Of a stretch of DNA of 64,000 bases, positions 9,869 to 21,015 are shown in pieces; positions within the stretch are counted from its first letter, which is position 1, and the number at the start of each line of letters is the position of its first letter. Source of the DNA: Chalciporus piperatus (lineage: Eukaryota > Basidiomycota > Agaricomycetes > Boletales > Boletaceae). The notes under the pieces were generated by a model. It saw nothing but the letters and a program-made list of their open reading frames with translations. It made no database searches and was not told the origin of the DNA. The stretch is taken from positions 124,001 to 188,000 of the forward strand of contig JBBPTG010000025.1 in NCBI GenBank assembly GCA_038093975.1, in the 5' to 3' direction. The position numbers were made by a program, and so were the translations under genes.

Positions 9869-11554
9869 ATGCCGCCAGCAACCACAACCACAACCGCCCC
9901 AATGGCCCCTTCAAGGTCACAGGATAACTCCCATCCCCAGAAGACCTCTTTCAAACAAGTCTATTCAAATGGCTCACGGACAAAGCAGGAGCCCTTCCAA
10001 ACAGCTCGCAGACAACCTATTCCGTCGAAGCAGCCAGCGTCAGACCAGGTTTACAACAAGAAAATAACCGGTCGTTCTAGCAAACCGATTATCGACTGGT
10101 TTCAACGCAAGCTTGGTGGTACAACCAGAGCAAGGAGGATGCCAGACGGAAACGGCTTGAGCGTCCCCCAAAAGCCTCTTCCAAATACCAAGAGCCATCT
10201 CACACCCACTTCACGGAGTGGTCGGTCCATCTCTTCCCCAGGGCCTCAGCCCATGAATTCCTCGCAGAGACAGGCCGTTGCCCTCCACCACAGAAGGGGG
10301 GTCCCGTCCGCTGTGTCCCAACGACGGACCATTTCTCTAAATGACGTGGAAACTGATCATAATTTGTCGTTAAATTCTGTCGAGGATGACAACGTTGACG
10401 CTTCTACGCGCCGTTCATCTTTAGCCCGGGATTCCATGTGGTCTCCTGCGAGTGCCCTTGAAGCTGATGAGGATGCCTCATTACGTCCTCTCCCTCCCAC
10501 CTCTCCTCCTTCCCCTTCACTCTCTCACTCCTCTTCGTCCTACATCTCGCATTCAAGAACGTTCCGCAGCATTGCGGCCAGCACCAAACCTACAACCGTT
10601 CTTAGCATAGATCTCCCACCCCCAGGCATCGGGCATATTGCTCAAGTCCCTGTTACTCCAGTTTCTCAGATCTCGCCACGTCATGGACTACATGTTCGTT
10701 CATCTTCCACAGGTACCAATAGTGGCATGATCGGCAGTGGTGCATCTATCACATTCTCTGCCCTTCCACCATCACCTCAATCTTCATCGCGTCCCCCATC
10801 GTCCCTCACACACGCAAACCTCGGTTCACCGAACGCTGGATTCCTGGGACCCAATGTGTACGGGCTACAGGCTCCGCTCCACACCGCACATCACCCACGC
10901 AATAATCCACGCCCATCCTCACCACCACCTGATAACGCCTCGATGCTCACGCTTGCTTCTTCGGCCTATGCGATACCAGGTGCACGCACAACCATCGGTT
11001 CGATGGGTTCTGCGACGCTGTCTGGCCTGATTGGAGGTGGAGATTCTATCTTTCACTTAGGTGGCGTGGTTCTCGATCCAGAAGGGGAGAACGCGAGCCA
11101 GGATCTCCTCGCTGATGACGATCGTCTTGACGTCGATGGGGAGCGGGAGGTGGATGCTAGTCTGCGGGCCCTCAGGCCTAGAAGCTCAAGGAGGGGTAGC
11201 TGGGGTAGTGAAATCAGCGGATGGAGTGCAAAGGTTCTCGGGACGGGCGCAGCCATAAGTACAGGCAGCAAGAGTATGTGGACAAACAACAGTTTGAAGA
11301 CCGGTGGACCCTTGAGCGAGGATGGAGACGATGAGGGAGGTGATGAGGGTGTGGTTGCCGACGGTACCAATCCGCCCTCGGAGCCGGAGGGTCGAGGTGT
11401 AGCACCCATCGGCGAGGCCAAAGGAGACGATGACCAGAGCAACTCCAAGTCGGAGCGCGCTGGAACTCCAGAACCCTCTGAAGATGTGCCCTCGACTCTA
11501 GGGCGGTCGTCAGGTGCGGCGGCTTTGCTCGTTGCTCAAGAGATGGAGAATTAA
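9869..11554 (+). CDS. intronless low-complexity protein, function unknown
   Basis: One uninterrupted frame of 561 residues, which is unusual in this intron-rich window. Composition is Ser, Pro, Thr and Arg rich with a basic N-terminal third. One ordered-looking segment, KPIIDWFQRKLGGT around residues 71-84, is the best candidate for a conserved motif. Clusters of SPSLSHSSSS type and an acidic stretch near residues 480-500 (EDGDDEGGDEGV) suggest a regulated, largely disordered protein with many potential phosphosites. No catalytic domain, signal peptide or membrane helix is visible. I do not recognise the family. The start is the first ATG, immediately preceded by CAAAC. Confidence 0.75.
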   Translation: MPPATTTTTAPMAPSRSQDNSHPQKTSFKQVYSNGSRTKQEPFQTARRQPIPSKQPASDQVYNKKITGRSSKPIIDWFQRKLGGTTRARRMPDGNGLSVPQKPLPNTKSHLTPTSRSGRSISSPGPQPMNSSQRQAVALHHRRGVPSAVSQRRTISLNDVETDHNLSLNSVEDDNVDASTRRSSLARDSMWSPASALEADEDASLRPLPPTSPPSPSLSHSSSSYISHSRTFRSIAASTKPTTVLSIDLPPPGIGHIAQVPVTPVSQISPRHGLHVRSSSTGTNSGMIGSGASITFSALPPSPQSSSRPPSSLTHANLGSPNAGFLGPNVYGLQAPLHTAHHPRNNPRPSSPPPDNASMLTLASSAYAIPGARTTIGSMGSATLSGLIGGGDSIFHLGGVVLDPEGENASQDLLADDDRLDVDGEREVDASLRALRPRSSRRGSWGSEISGWSAKVLGTGAAISTGSKSMWTNNSLKTGGPLSEDGDDEGGDEGVVADGTNPPSEPEGRGVAPIGEAKGDDDQSNSKSERAGTPEPSEDVPSTLGRSSGAAALLVAQEMEN

Positions 11555-12255
11555 CTTCCGCCAGCGACATGTGTCTGGCCCCCAGCGTCACTTTGACTGG
11601 CATTGATGACCTCTTTCTTTGCCACGTGGTGAGGGAATCTTGGGTACTTGTATTTGATCCTACCCTATGCATTATGATAAATTTCCTCGGCATACCTCGT
11701 ACTGTACGAGCTCCATTCACTGTCGCTCAGTTGCTTGTTCTTTTGCAATATTTTTTATCCTAAGGATCGTCTGGATTTTTTTTTTGTGCATGGCTTGGGC
11801 TAAGAAACAGATGGAAAAACTAGAAGAGTAGGAATCACTGGCTTCCTACCTAAGGACTGCCTACAGGAGACGGGCCGAATGATGGAAAACGCGTCAACCT
11901 CATACGGCGAACTTTAACTTGATTGCGTCTGATTAGGTTGATCTTGACGTGTGGACTCCATGATTTGGCCATGGGACCACACATTCGACTCCCGTGTCGG
12001 GAAGAGCTATGATTCTGTCATTTGAGTCTGCCTTCCGTGTTGATACCAATCCCACAGTTATACCGGCATCAGGGCATGACCTAGTCATGTGCTTGAATTG
12101 GCCCAACCTTCTCTGGATAAGCGAATGTTCTTCGACTGCTTTACTACTTGCGTTCTCGCCAAATGCCCCTCGCTGATCGTATAAAGGGACTCTGCTCGGA
12201 GCCACCATGGAGCTCAGGCTGTTCCCCCATCATTCACATGTGGAAACTTGCAAAC
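11555..12255. other. intergenic with a dispersed motif copy
   Basis: This 700-bp stretch upstream of the GH125 gene holds a run of ten T at about 11777-11786 and one copy of the 41-bp motif described separately. No coding frame is convincing. Confidence 0.5.
11831..11871 (+). repeat. 41-bp dispersed motif, copy A
   Basis: The sequence is similar to 17964-18005, with a 14-base identical core CTTCCTACCTAAGG followed by CTGCCT and GGAGAC. Weaker similarity (TTTAACTTG and a GATT-TTGA run) continues about 70 bp further in both places. It may be remnants of an old interspersed element or a shared upstream motif. Confidence 0.45.
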
Positions 12256-14593
12256 ATGAAGCTCGGGCTCGGACTCGGAAAGCTGGCTGCCACCGCCTCT
12301 ATGGCTGCTGCTGCTGCTGTCAGTGCCCAAACAAGCTGCCCAGACTACACTACATATTCGCAGGTATGGCATTATTCTGATCATTGACTCCGAATCGAAG
12401 GTCAGGGAACTTGTTAGACACCGCACGGAAATCCTTCTTCTGGTCATTTGGGTTTGCCCTACATGCGACCTGACCCTTCATGCCGCACTTTCAATAGTAC
12501 GTCTGTCGAAGTAGGTGAAGTTCGTCTCTCTAAGTTATTCCAGTCACTTAGTCGCGTGCTCCACAGAAAGTTATTTCAGACATGAATGCGCGTTTGAAGG
12601 ATCCTGACGTCGCACGTCTATTCGAGAACACATTCCCAAATACCCTTGGTGAGTGCAGACCGACAAGTAGCATGTTGCCGTTCCAAAAGTGCTGAACATG
12701 CATGGCAAGATACCACCGTCAAATATTTCAGCAAGGTCCGTCACCGGTCGCATCTAGTAATTTTTTACTGAGATGGCACACAGGAAGAAAACTTGGCTTT
12801 CATCATCACCGGAGACATCACGTGCGGTTGTTAGTTGATAGTGGGTTGACGTTGCATTGACATGATCCCTCCAGCGCACAGTGGCTTCGAGACACCGGGA
12901 ATCAGGTTTGCCTCGTGTCTTGAGACTTGACGAAGTGCTCACAACAGTAATTTAGTTTGCTCATTACCGCTCGCTTCTGTCGATCGACCAGGAACTTGCC
13001 ACCCTTGTCAAGGCAGTCATCAATAATGAAGCACGTTATGTCTCCCAGTACCCTTACTGTGGCGCTTTCCAGCCGCCTCCAGAGAGCAATCTGGCACCAT
13101 CTCACAATAACTGGGCCGATAAGGTAGTCGTCAATCCGTGAGTTGCGTCTTGCAAAGTGGTGGCTTTGCGATGGGAAGTTGACTGCTTGCCAGACCCGTC
13201 AACAACCAAACTGTCTTCGAATGCAAGGTATGTTTCAAGCGCTGCTGGGGAAAGTGGAACGATGTGAATAGTATCGAGATTAGTATGAGATTGATTCGCT
13301 GTGCGGTTTCATCAAGTTGTCCGCATCATATTATCAAGCTACGAAAGATTCATCGATGATGAATGCCGAATGTGAGTCTTCTTTCTGGTTGCTGCTACCG
13401 CAATCTGATGAAATTCACGCTCTCATAGGGTTATCCGCGATCGACCAGATCTTCAGCGTCATGGAGGAACAATCCCAACCCTCGTTTGATGCGAACTTTA
13501 ATTTCATTTCGTACTACAACTGGACTGGGACTCCGGGCGCTCTCTCTGGCCCAGTGACTAACGCCGGTAATGGCGAACCTAAGGGCTATACTGGAATGGT
13601 CGGAACCAGCCATCGACCCTCTGACGATTTGTCCGTCTATGGTGAGCAGATGTCCATATATTGGTGGGATTTGGAGTGACCTTCTCTACTAGCTTTCCTC
13701 ACACCGGCAAATGCCATGCTCAGTGTTGAGCTCACCAACTTGGCTGCAATACTCGATGATGCTAAGATCGCACCTAATGTCAGCACCCAAGCCAAAGAAT
13801 GGAGCGGAAAGATTAAACAAGCCATCTACGACTATGCTGTGTGTCTGATGTCTGAATTGCTACTAACTGACCGACTGACGTTGTCGTTCAGGTTATTAAT
13901 CACAATTTCGCATATGAGACAAATGGTGTGTTCAATGGATCGTGCTGGTGATGACGGTGTGTCTGACTGGTGTCAAGGACTGGGTTCCGTCTATATGATG
14001 GACGACGCCAATGTTCCAGTGGGTGGTCTCGCTCTATGAAATGATAACAAATGAACATCCTCTCCAAGTCTTTGCTTTCGCTTCCCTATCTCGGCTTTCT
14101 TGACAGGAACGATGCTCAGTATGTCAAGACAAAGAACATGTTAATGTCCCCAAAAAATCCTTACTATGCCAAGGGCCAAAACTTCAGCGGTATTGGGTCA
14201 GTGAAATAGTCCTTCAAGTTCGACGCCGAATGAATCTCAACGGTTTGCCACAGTGGTCCTCATATCGATGCATGGAACCCGTGGCCAATGTCGCAAATCA
14301 CTAATGTATTTGGCAGCGACAATGACGATGAAATCTTGCAGTCCCTGTACATGATTGTCAACGTGAGTCCCTGTTACCGACCTTACTCACTTGGGTTGTT
14401 ATGAACTTGATTGCAGAATACCGCGGGACTTGGTCTAATCCACGAGTCTATTGATATCTACAATGGGAGCCAGTACACCCGACCGTGGTTTGCGTGGGCT
14501 AATAGCTACTTCGGGGAGATGATACTGGACCTTGCTCAGCGAAAGCCGCACCTTATCTTTAACAGCAGCGACTCTTACACTCCCGGCCAATAG
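12256..14593 (+). CDS. secreted GH125 exo-alpha-1,6-mannosidase (Mug157 family)
   Basis: Sixteen exons (12256-12363, 12418-12510, 12567-12648, 12710-12735, 12784-12821, 12875-12905, 12956-13137, 13194-13227, 13284-13371, 13429-13641, 13693-13838, 13892-13925, 13978-14018, 14069-14196, 14254-14362, 14417-14593) encode 509 residues. A hydrophobic leader ending in AVSAQ at residues 1-25 is a signal peptide. Family blocks include GHLGLPYMRPDPSCRTFNS, ITGDITAQWLRDTGNQ, YEIDSLCGFIKL, MMDDANVPSLLSLPYLGF, GIGGPHIDAWNPWPM and the terminal RPWFAWANSYFGEMI. GH125 enzymes trim alpha-1,6-mannose, as in cell-wall or N-glycan mannan. An upstream in-frame ATG exists, but the chosen ATG has A at -3. Fifteen introns in 2.3 kb is extreme. 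Confidence 0.92.
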
Positions 14594-14886
14594 GCGGATA
14601 TACGGATATTATCCTGAGAGCGTCTTGAGGCATATACATAGCTTACAGAAGTAAAGATTGCCCCCTTGTTGTCTTGTTGTCTTGTTTGGATAAAGTCAGG
14701 CTTGTTCAAGTTAGGTCACTGCCACTCCGCTGCGGACAACTTGATGCACAACGACACGCTTAGCGACTCGGAGTATTCAACACCATCCACGAGCATCCAC
14801 GTCGATGAAATTCGATTGACGCGTGTAAGACAACGCACAGTCGCTTTCTTTGTTCCCTCCGTCAGTCATCCTTAGACGTCCGATTC

Positions 14887-17148
14887 ATGTCCTTCCCACC
14901 TCGCGAGATTGGAACTCTCATAGTCGTGGTACTGAAGGCGGTATGGACCTTTGCCCAACCCTCCTTGGCTCACCTCTAATAACATCTACAGAAAAATTTA
15001 CCAAACAAAAAGCATATTGGGAAGCAAGCACCATACTGTCTCCTGACATTGAGCGAGGACAAACGAAGAACCAAAGTAATCAAGCGCGGTGGCCAACACC
15101 CTGAGTGGGACGAGGAGTTCCGCTTTCACATATTTGAGGATGTAGAGGCTGGCCTTGTTCGGTCTTCCCCAGGCAGCGACCTTCCCCCGCCGCTTCCCCC
15201 GAAGAAGAAGGGTCCTAAGAAGATCAAGGGCGGGAGTTTCATGAGGCTTCAATGTTACGCTGATGACGCGCGTGATCCAGACTTCATCGGGGAGGCGCTG
15301 GTTGATCTTACAGAGGCTCTCACCAAGGGGGAGACAGACGGTGAGCATTAAGATGACATTCCAGCTCAACATGGCTAATCCGCGCTCAGAGTGGTTTACT
15401 CTCATGAATAAAGACAAGTACGCGGGCGAAGTCTACCTTGAATTGACATTTTGGTCAAATGTACGTGGTCGTGACAGGAGCGGTCTAGCATGAAACTAAT
15501 CCACCTTGGCAGGAACCTCCGCCAGAGAAGAAGTCCTCGCAAAAGCAAACGATATCAAATAAGAGTTACGGTGGACCTGGTTCATTCGTTCCAGCAAACG
15601 GAAGCTCTTCTTCACTGAACGGTAGTTCACATCCAACTCCTCGGGGCACGCCAACTGGTAGTAGTCTGGAGGTTTACCACCTTGATTCGTTGCCATCATC
15701 CTTGCGAGCCTCTGGTTCTCGTCCTGAATTGTACGCACCCCCTTACGAGCAAAGGAACCGCGCACCATCGCCATCGGTAGAACAGGTGACCAATGAATTT
15801 GCAGAGCTTGGCGTGATGGACCACCGAACAGGAGAAAGTTATCCAGTCAGTGGACCCCTTATCCTTCTCATGCACGACATGACGACATATTGTTTAGAAC
15901 CCTCATCAGACGTTACGGCCTTCATCCTCTTCGGGGTTTCATTCATTACCAGTGGCACATTCGCAACCATATGAGCAACAAGGCCAAGTAGAAGGGTCTG
16001 GTTTCGCATACGACAACGCGGTCACCCCGACAACGACACACTTCCGTCACAGTATTGGTCCTTCCTATCATTCGCCCTATGAAAACGGGGCGATTTCCGC
16101 TTATACGCCCCCTGTTCGGAATCATGGCCCTAGATATAGTATGCCAACATCACCGTCAGGTTTTGTGCCCGCGTCTAATTTTCCCACCTCGTCGACCTAT
16201 GGATCAGTGTCCTCTTACTCGCCTGAACCGTCTAAATTCAACTCTCCGCAGGGACATCCATCCCATTCCCCATCATCACCCAATCCACCTGTAGGTTATT
16301 CTCCGCATCGCCATCAGACATTCCCCGCGTACGCGTCTGCATCAGCAACCCCAGCTCCATTCACCACTCCACCAACTACAGTTGCCCCGCCGCGCATTTC
16401 TCAATCACTAAGCACCTCGCAGGTGCCGGATTACCATTCATACCAACGACCGTCTCCTGTCCACGAACTGGCTCTGGCCTTTCCATCGCAACCCGTTGAA
16501 TACGGCAATCCAATCCCTCCTCCTACCCCAGTTCACTCTGCGCCTCCCCAGATGTACCCAGTACACGCGCCCACCACCCCATCACCACCGCGTGAGCACC
16601 CGCCCCCGGTTGCAACTCCCGGTTCCTTCGCCATTGGATCTAGACCTTTGCCTCAGCCTGGACAAGCCCAACGAGATCGTCGCTACTCTGTAGCGGTCGT
16701 GCCATCTTCGAGCTTCCCTCAGCATTTGACTGCGCGAGTCCCTAGTCAACCGGCCAGCGCAACCTTCCCAAGCAGCGGTTCTTACCCCCCTGTTCCTCCC
16801 ATCCCTCCAAACTATCGTCGCATACCATCTGCTCCTGGCCATATGCCTCCGCCAGACAACTCCCGCCTACCGCCGCTTCCTATGCCTCCATTGCAAATTC
16901 CAGGAAATCCTCCGCCCAGAACGCCAGGATTACATCAACCTCCCACTGGATATCATCCTGTCCAGCCTGCATATCAGCTGTTCCCTCCAATGTCCGATGT
17001 CACTCATCATGCGCAGCTTACATCAAGTCATTCATCACCCTTTGGCAACAACTCTCACTTCCAAGGACCACTCCCAAGACCACCTCAGCCTTATCCAAAT
17101 TATGGGCAACCTCTACCAACTCCCCGAGTTCATGGGGACTGGCAATGA
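14887..17148 (+). CDS. C2-domain protein, Inn1/Fic1-like ingression factor
   Basis: Five exons (14887-14940, 14992-15340, 15390-15460, 15513-15845, 15898-17148) encode 685 residues. The N-terminal C2 domain spans roughly residues 5-155: GTLIVVVLKAKNLPNKK, then QAPYCLLTLSEDKRRTKV, HPEWDEEFRFHIFED, and DPDFIGEALVDL to GEVYLELTFWS. It contains a Pro/Lys insert (PPPLPPKKKGPKK). The remaining 500 residues are a Pro-, Ser- and Tyr-rich disordered tail with many PxxP motifs, ideal SH3 ligands. In yeasts, Inn1 and Fic1 have this architecture and link the plasma membrane to the actomyosin ring via SH3 partners during cytokinesis. That role is inferred from architecture. Confidence 0.82.
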
Positions 17149-17370
17149 ACTTCACATACCCGTCGAATAGAATGCATATGTCGCTCTGCTGTGTAACGCA
17201 AAATATGAATACCGCATGATGGATCGTAAACACTTCACCCTCTTTGGACCTTGGTGGTTACCGTCCGGCGGTTGCTTTTCAGCTACAATAGACTGCTATA
17301 TTTCGCTCCCCTGATCTTGGTCTTAATGATATGTAGCACGTACGCTTTAACCGTTATGTGAGAAGTTGGA

Positions 17371-17947
17371 TCAAGAATTTTCAACATTCCCCGCCGCCTC
17401 CTGTTTCGCTGACTCCGTGCGCCAACGAGCGATGGCCGACTCAGTGGGTGGGATACCTTGACGAGAGAGGTCCTTCAAAGCACGCTTACGGATCACTTGC
17501 TCGGACTCTCGAACTTCAGCCTCATGTAACAAAAGAGCGTTGTCTGCGCCGACGAATAGACCATAGCTTCCGCCTATCCAAGGATGAGGCTTGGACACTC
17601 GCCACACCGACCATGGAAAAGAACTTACAGAGGGTCACCAGAAATGCCTTGAACGGAAGCGTCTGGCGTCTGTTTTGCTGTCAGGAAGAAGAATCGTGTG
17701 TAGACCCATGGTATCTCGGAGGGGCTTACCGAAAGAAAGGCCATTTGTAATGGGCCAAGGTGACAGCACCGATGCCGAGTGCAGTCATCTTGGCTGCAGC
17801 CTAAAGCCAGCTATTAGTATAAGCGTCATTTCGAAGTGCTGTTGGCATCATCCGACAGCGAACCTTGGAGCCTTCGACTACTTGGATTCTATAGGCATCG
17901 TTGGCTGCTTCCTCTCGACGGGCACGTCCTGCAGCTGTTGATGACAT
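17371..17947 (-). CDS. small two-helix membrane protein, function unknown
   Basis: Four exons (17882-17947, 17730-17800, 17629-17669, 17371-17573) encode 126 residues. After a charged N-terminus come two hydrophobic segments, about residues 26-43 (MTALGIGAVTLAHYKWPFF) and 49-70 (LPFKAFLVTLCGSYGLFVG). A GADNALLLHEAEVRE motif follows, then a charged Arg/Lys/Glu-rich helix ending in WRTESAKQEAA. The pattern suggests a conserved fungal mitochondrial or ER membrane protein, but I do not recognise a named family. Intron 1 has a textbook branch site, ACTAAT, 17 bases before its end. In intron 2 a downstream AG must be used to keep frame. Confidence 0.7.
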
Positions 17948-17963
17948 GTCGGGTGTTGGGTAA

Positions 17964-18005
17964 GGAACGACTGTCTTCCTACCTAAGGGGCTGCCTGAGG
18001 GAGAC
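17964..18005 (+). repeat. 41-bp dispersed motif, copy B
   Basis: This is the partner of 11831-11871 and lies 17-58 bp upstream of the start codon of the 126-aa protein gene (on the opposite strand). It shares CTTCCTACCTAAGG, then CTGCCT and GGAGAC. Nothing else in the 343-bp gap 17948-18290 is recognisable. Confidence 0.45.
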
Positions 18006-18290
18006 TAGGTGTTGGGTGACTTTTAACTTGCCAGGATTCAGGAGCACAAGTTGCGAACGGTCCGATCTGGTCCGATCCGATTGACCTTGCTACGAATAGA
18101 ACGGAGAACATAGCAAGAGCCCGAATTGCAACACCAATGCTACAGGCCGAGAGGCCACGGACTACAGGACTTATAATAGTTATATAAAGTAACCCGAGCC
18201 AGCTACCTCAAGATACGCAGTCCCTCCACAGGAATCCGTTTCAGCGAACAAGACCACGACTCGTAGAGTGCAGAGTGACTTCATTGACGT

Positions 18291-20890
18291 TTACCCAGCT
18301 TGGAAGTCGATACACGCGAGTTCGTTCTTTCTTGAACATGCCAAGGCGCGTGAGCCTCTCTTCACGACCTGTATGACTTGATCCCTGAAGCAGGATAGCT
18401 ATGCGGCAAATGAGACACAAATCGGCCGAGTGAGGATTGGTACTCACACACGCGACTTCTGTGGAAACATTGCGAAGATCCCATAGTCGTACATTACCAT
18501 TCCGGTCCCCACAGACGAAGTAGTGTGACCACGAGCTCCCTGAATTCATGGTCGATCATGATGTTCTTTAGAAGGCTAGATGAACTCACCCTTCATGAAC
18601 CGTCCATTCTTTTCTTCTGCTTCATAACCAAACCTTTGTACTGCCCGTTCAGACACAACACGATGGTCGTAAAGTTCAAACTGTGTGTCAAGGTGGGCGA
18701 CCTGAAACAAGCTCAGTATTCGCTGATGCACACAAGTCAGCGTGGATACCTCAAGTAAGGTGCAGAACTGGAAGTCAGTCTTGTGCGCATGGTAGGGAAT
18801 ATTGGACGTTCTGATGGAGTGCCCGACGTGTCCCGAGGATATATCAAACAAACGAACGTTGCAATCTGCCCCAACGGAGACAAGTTTGTGGCTTGTGTCC
18901 ACAATGGGTAAGAGAGCATGGACAAGGGCGGTGTGTTTAATGTCCAATTCACTCGCTGAAGCACCAGAAAGGTCTTCCGTGACATCCCAAAGATGTACCC
19001 GATGGTCGTAGCCTCCACTCACGAATTGCGAAGGGGTTGTCAACGCCGCAAGTGCGCTTACGCCGGGTTTCTTCGACGTATTCCAATCACGGCGCAGCGT
19101 GACTGCGCGCGGAGCCTAGACAGGGATATCAGAGAATGCAATATAATAAATACAATGCGATGTTTACACGACTATGCCAGAGTTTCAGGAGGCTAATTTG
19201 ATTTTGTGCTCGCGCATGACCCAGAATCATGACAGGTTCTCCGCGATGAGATAACATGCACGCGTCGTCAACGAATTCTTCCAGAGGTGACGAGGGTGAC
19301 CAAATGTTGCGATCCGGGTTTAAGGTATTTGTTACACGGACCTGGTCGATGGTTCCGTGCGCCGTAACAACGTAGGTGGAGGCAGTTTCATGTAACAAGC
19401 GTCGGGGCCTGTCGTGAGAGCCAAGAGAAAGAGGCAGTTTACTACACGCTAATGCGATAGCTTGAATCTGAGCAAATTCTTCAGGTTCATCTTCCAATAT
19501 TATTGGTTGATCGCGTGAGTGACCTGCAATATTGCGTGCATGTACGAGACCAGGAGGGTCCGGGCGATTGCATTCTGGCGAGGGTATTGAGCACGTCCTG
19601 TTTCTCTGGACATTTGGCTGGGAAGAAAGAGACCTGGCATCGCGGATACCAGCGGGAGTTTCTTTTCTAGAGGTATGCGGTGGTGACTCGATTCTTGGTC
19701 GCGTATCTGCGGCACGCGCTGGCGCTGGGACTATTAGGGCACCGGGTAACGGCGGAAGAGACACGTCTAGAGTGCCAGATCGGAACGTCGTCCACCGAGT
19801 AGAACTACTTTCTGTCACGGGACTGGGATGATCCAATGTCAAGTCAATTATATCCTCCTTCGGCGGGTCAACACGTATCGAAATCCGCCGTCGTGGGGCT
19901 GGGCTAGTACGCATGTGTCGCAGAGGGCTCGACATTTTAGCAAGGGACGTCCCAATTGGCCATTTTTGGACAGCATTTCCAGACGATGAAGCCGTGGACT
20001 GATTCTCTACGCGCTGAAGGTGCAGCTGCAGGGTAGGACTGATGGCAGGTGGTGGTGCCCGACTAGGTCCAGCCACATTGCTCTGGCGTCGAGCTCAATA
20101 GGATCTGCGCGATTATCCAAAATAGTTTGTAATTACCTGGTCAACAGAACGTTGGCTGTCACGATCCTTTGCGGGAGGGAGGGATGCGGGAAGTCGAGGA
20201 GCCATGGCATCCATATCAGTAGCATTGGCATTCGCTGGGTCAACTTGGGCATTTGCACGTTGCGGCCGCGGGATAAGGATGTCTGGGTCCAGAGAATACA
20301 AGTTCAGTAGGTGGTGGGCAGGACAAAAACTTAGAATCACCTCGAGCAGCACGCGGCGTCGACTGATGGAATTGCTGCGTCCGACATGTAAACTGCACAC
20401 TGTGCTCCGTTTCCATATACCTGAATCCCACGACAGATAGCTGACGTTCGGTAGCTATGTATTGTTTCTGCCCTTGGATCCATGCCTGGCGAGTGTTGTG
20501 GTTGCCAGGGACGCCTTTGTAGCACTCTGGGGGGAGAGGTAATTGTACTAAGACCTGTTCAGGCGCCTTCTCCGTTCTGCTGCAAGGGGTTTCGGAAGAC
20601 TCTACTTTAATTCTCTTGGACGGTCTCGCGTCATGGGGGGATGGACGATTTCGGCTGAATGGTGGGGTGGGATGGGCTACGGTGGGATGATGAGACCGCT
20701 GCGCTATTTGCACTGGGCTAGCGACGTTCCGCGGGTTGTGCCAGTGTTGACTGTGTGGGTGGCCATGTGTACGTGCAGAAGCTCGTCCGCGGGTTGGATG
20801 GAATGGAAATGTTCTGGAAGTTCGTACGCGTGGTACTGATGTTGATCCCTTGCGAGCAAGACGGACCTCGTTTGGCTGCGTGTCTTCCAT
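18291..20890 (-). CDS. WD40-repeat protein A with long disordered N-terminus
   Basis: Seven exons (20341-20890, 20137-20282, 19168-20082, 18750-19115, 18590-18701, 18448-18539, 18291-18398) encode 762 residues. Residues 1 to about 430 are low complexity, with basic patches (RPSKRIKVE) and acidic SUMO-interaction-like strings such as PPKEDIIDLTLD and QPIILEDEPEE. The C-terminal 300 residues form a WD40 propeller: FVSGGYDHRVHLWD, LVSVGADCNVRLFD, TQFELYDHR and YFVCGDRNGNVRLWDLRN. The last acceptor was chosen (GCATAG) because it keeps frame into a plausible final strand, ELACIDFQAG. A less likely choice would end at 18241. Basic and SIM-like motifs suggest a nuclear protein. It is a paralogue of the divergently transcribed neighbour. 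Confidence 0.8.
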
Positions 20891-21015
20891 TCGTTTGAGA
20901 TAAACTCTGATCCTTGACGGCAACTTGACGGAATGAATTGATCGTTTTGATCTTGTTTGTGTTTTTTTCTCAAGATGGAAAAGACCCTGAGTATTACCAC
21001 ACAGTTGACTTGGAC
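20891..21015. promoter_or_regulatory. shared 125-bp divergent promoter of the WD40 paralogues
   Basis: Only 125 bp separates the two start codons. Both transcripts must start here or inside each other's 5' region, so coordinated expression is likely. No specific site is claimed. Confidence 0.55.

Noticed and set aside
18241..18549. Alternative C-terminus of WD40 protein A ending at 18241
   Set aside because: It needs a different acceptor and gives a charged tail, whereas the chosen splice gives a final strand that matches the paralogue better.
20938..21015. Extended N-terminus of WD40 protein B from an ATG at 20938
   Set aside because: The extra 26 residues are hydrophobic and would fill most of the 125-bp promoter. 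The downstream ATG is followed by the disordered basic start typical of the pair.
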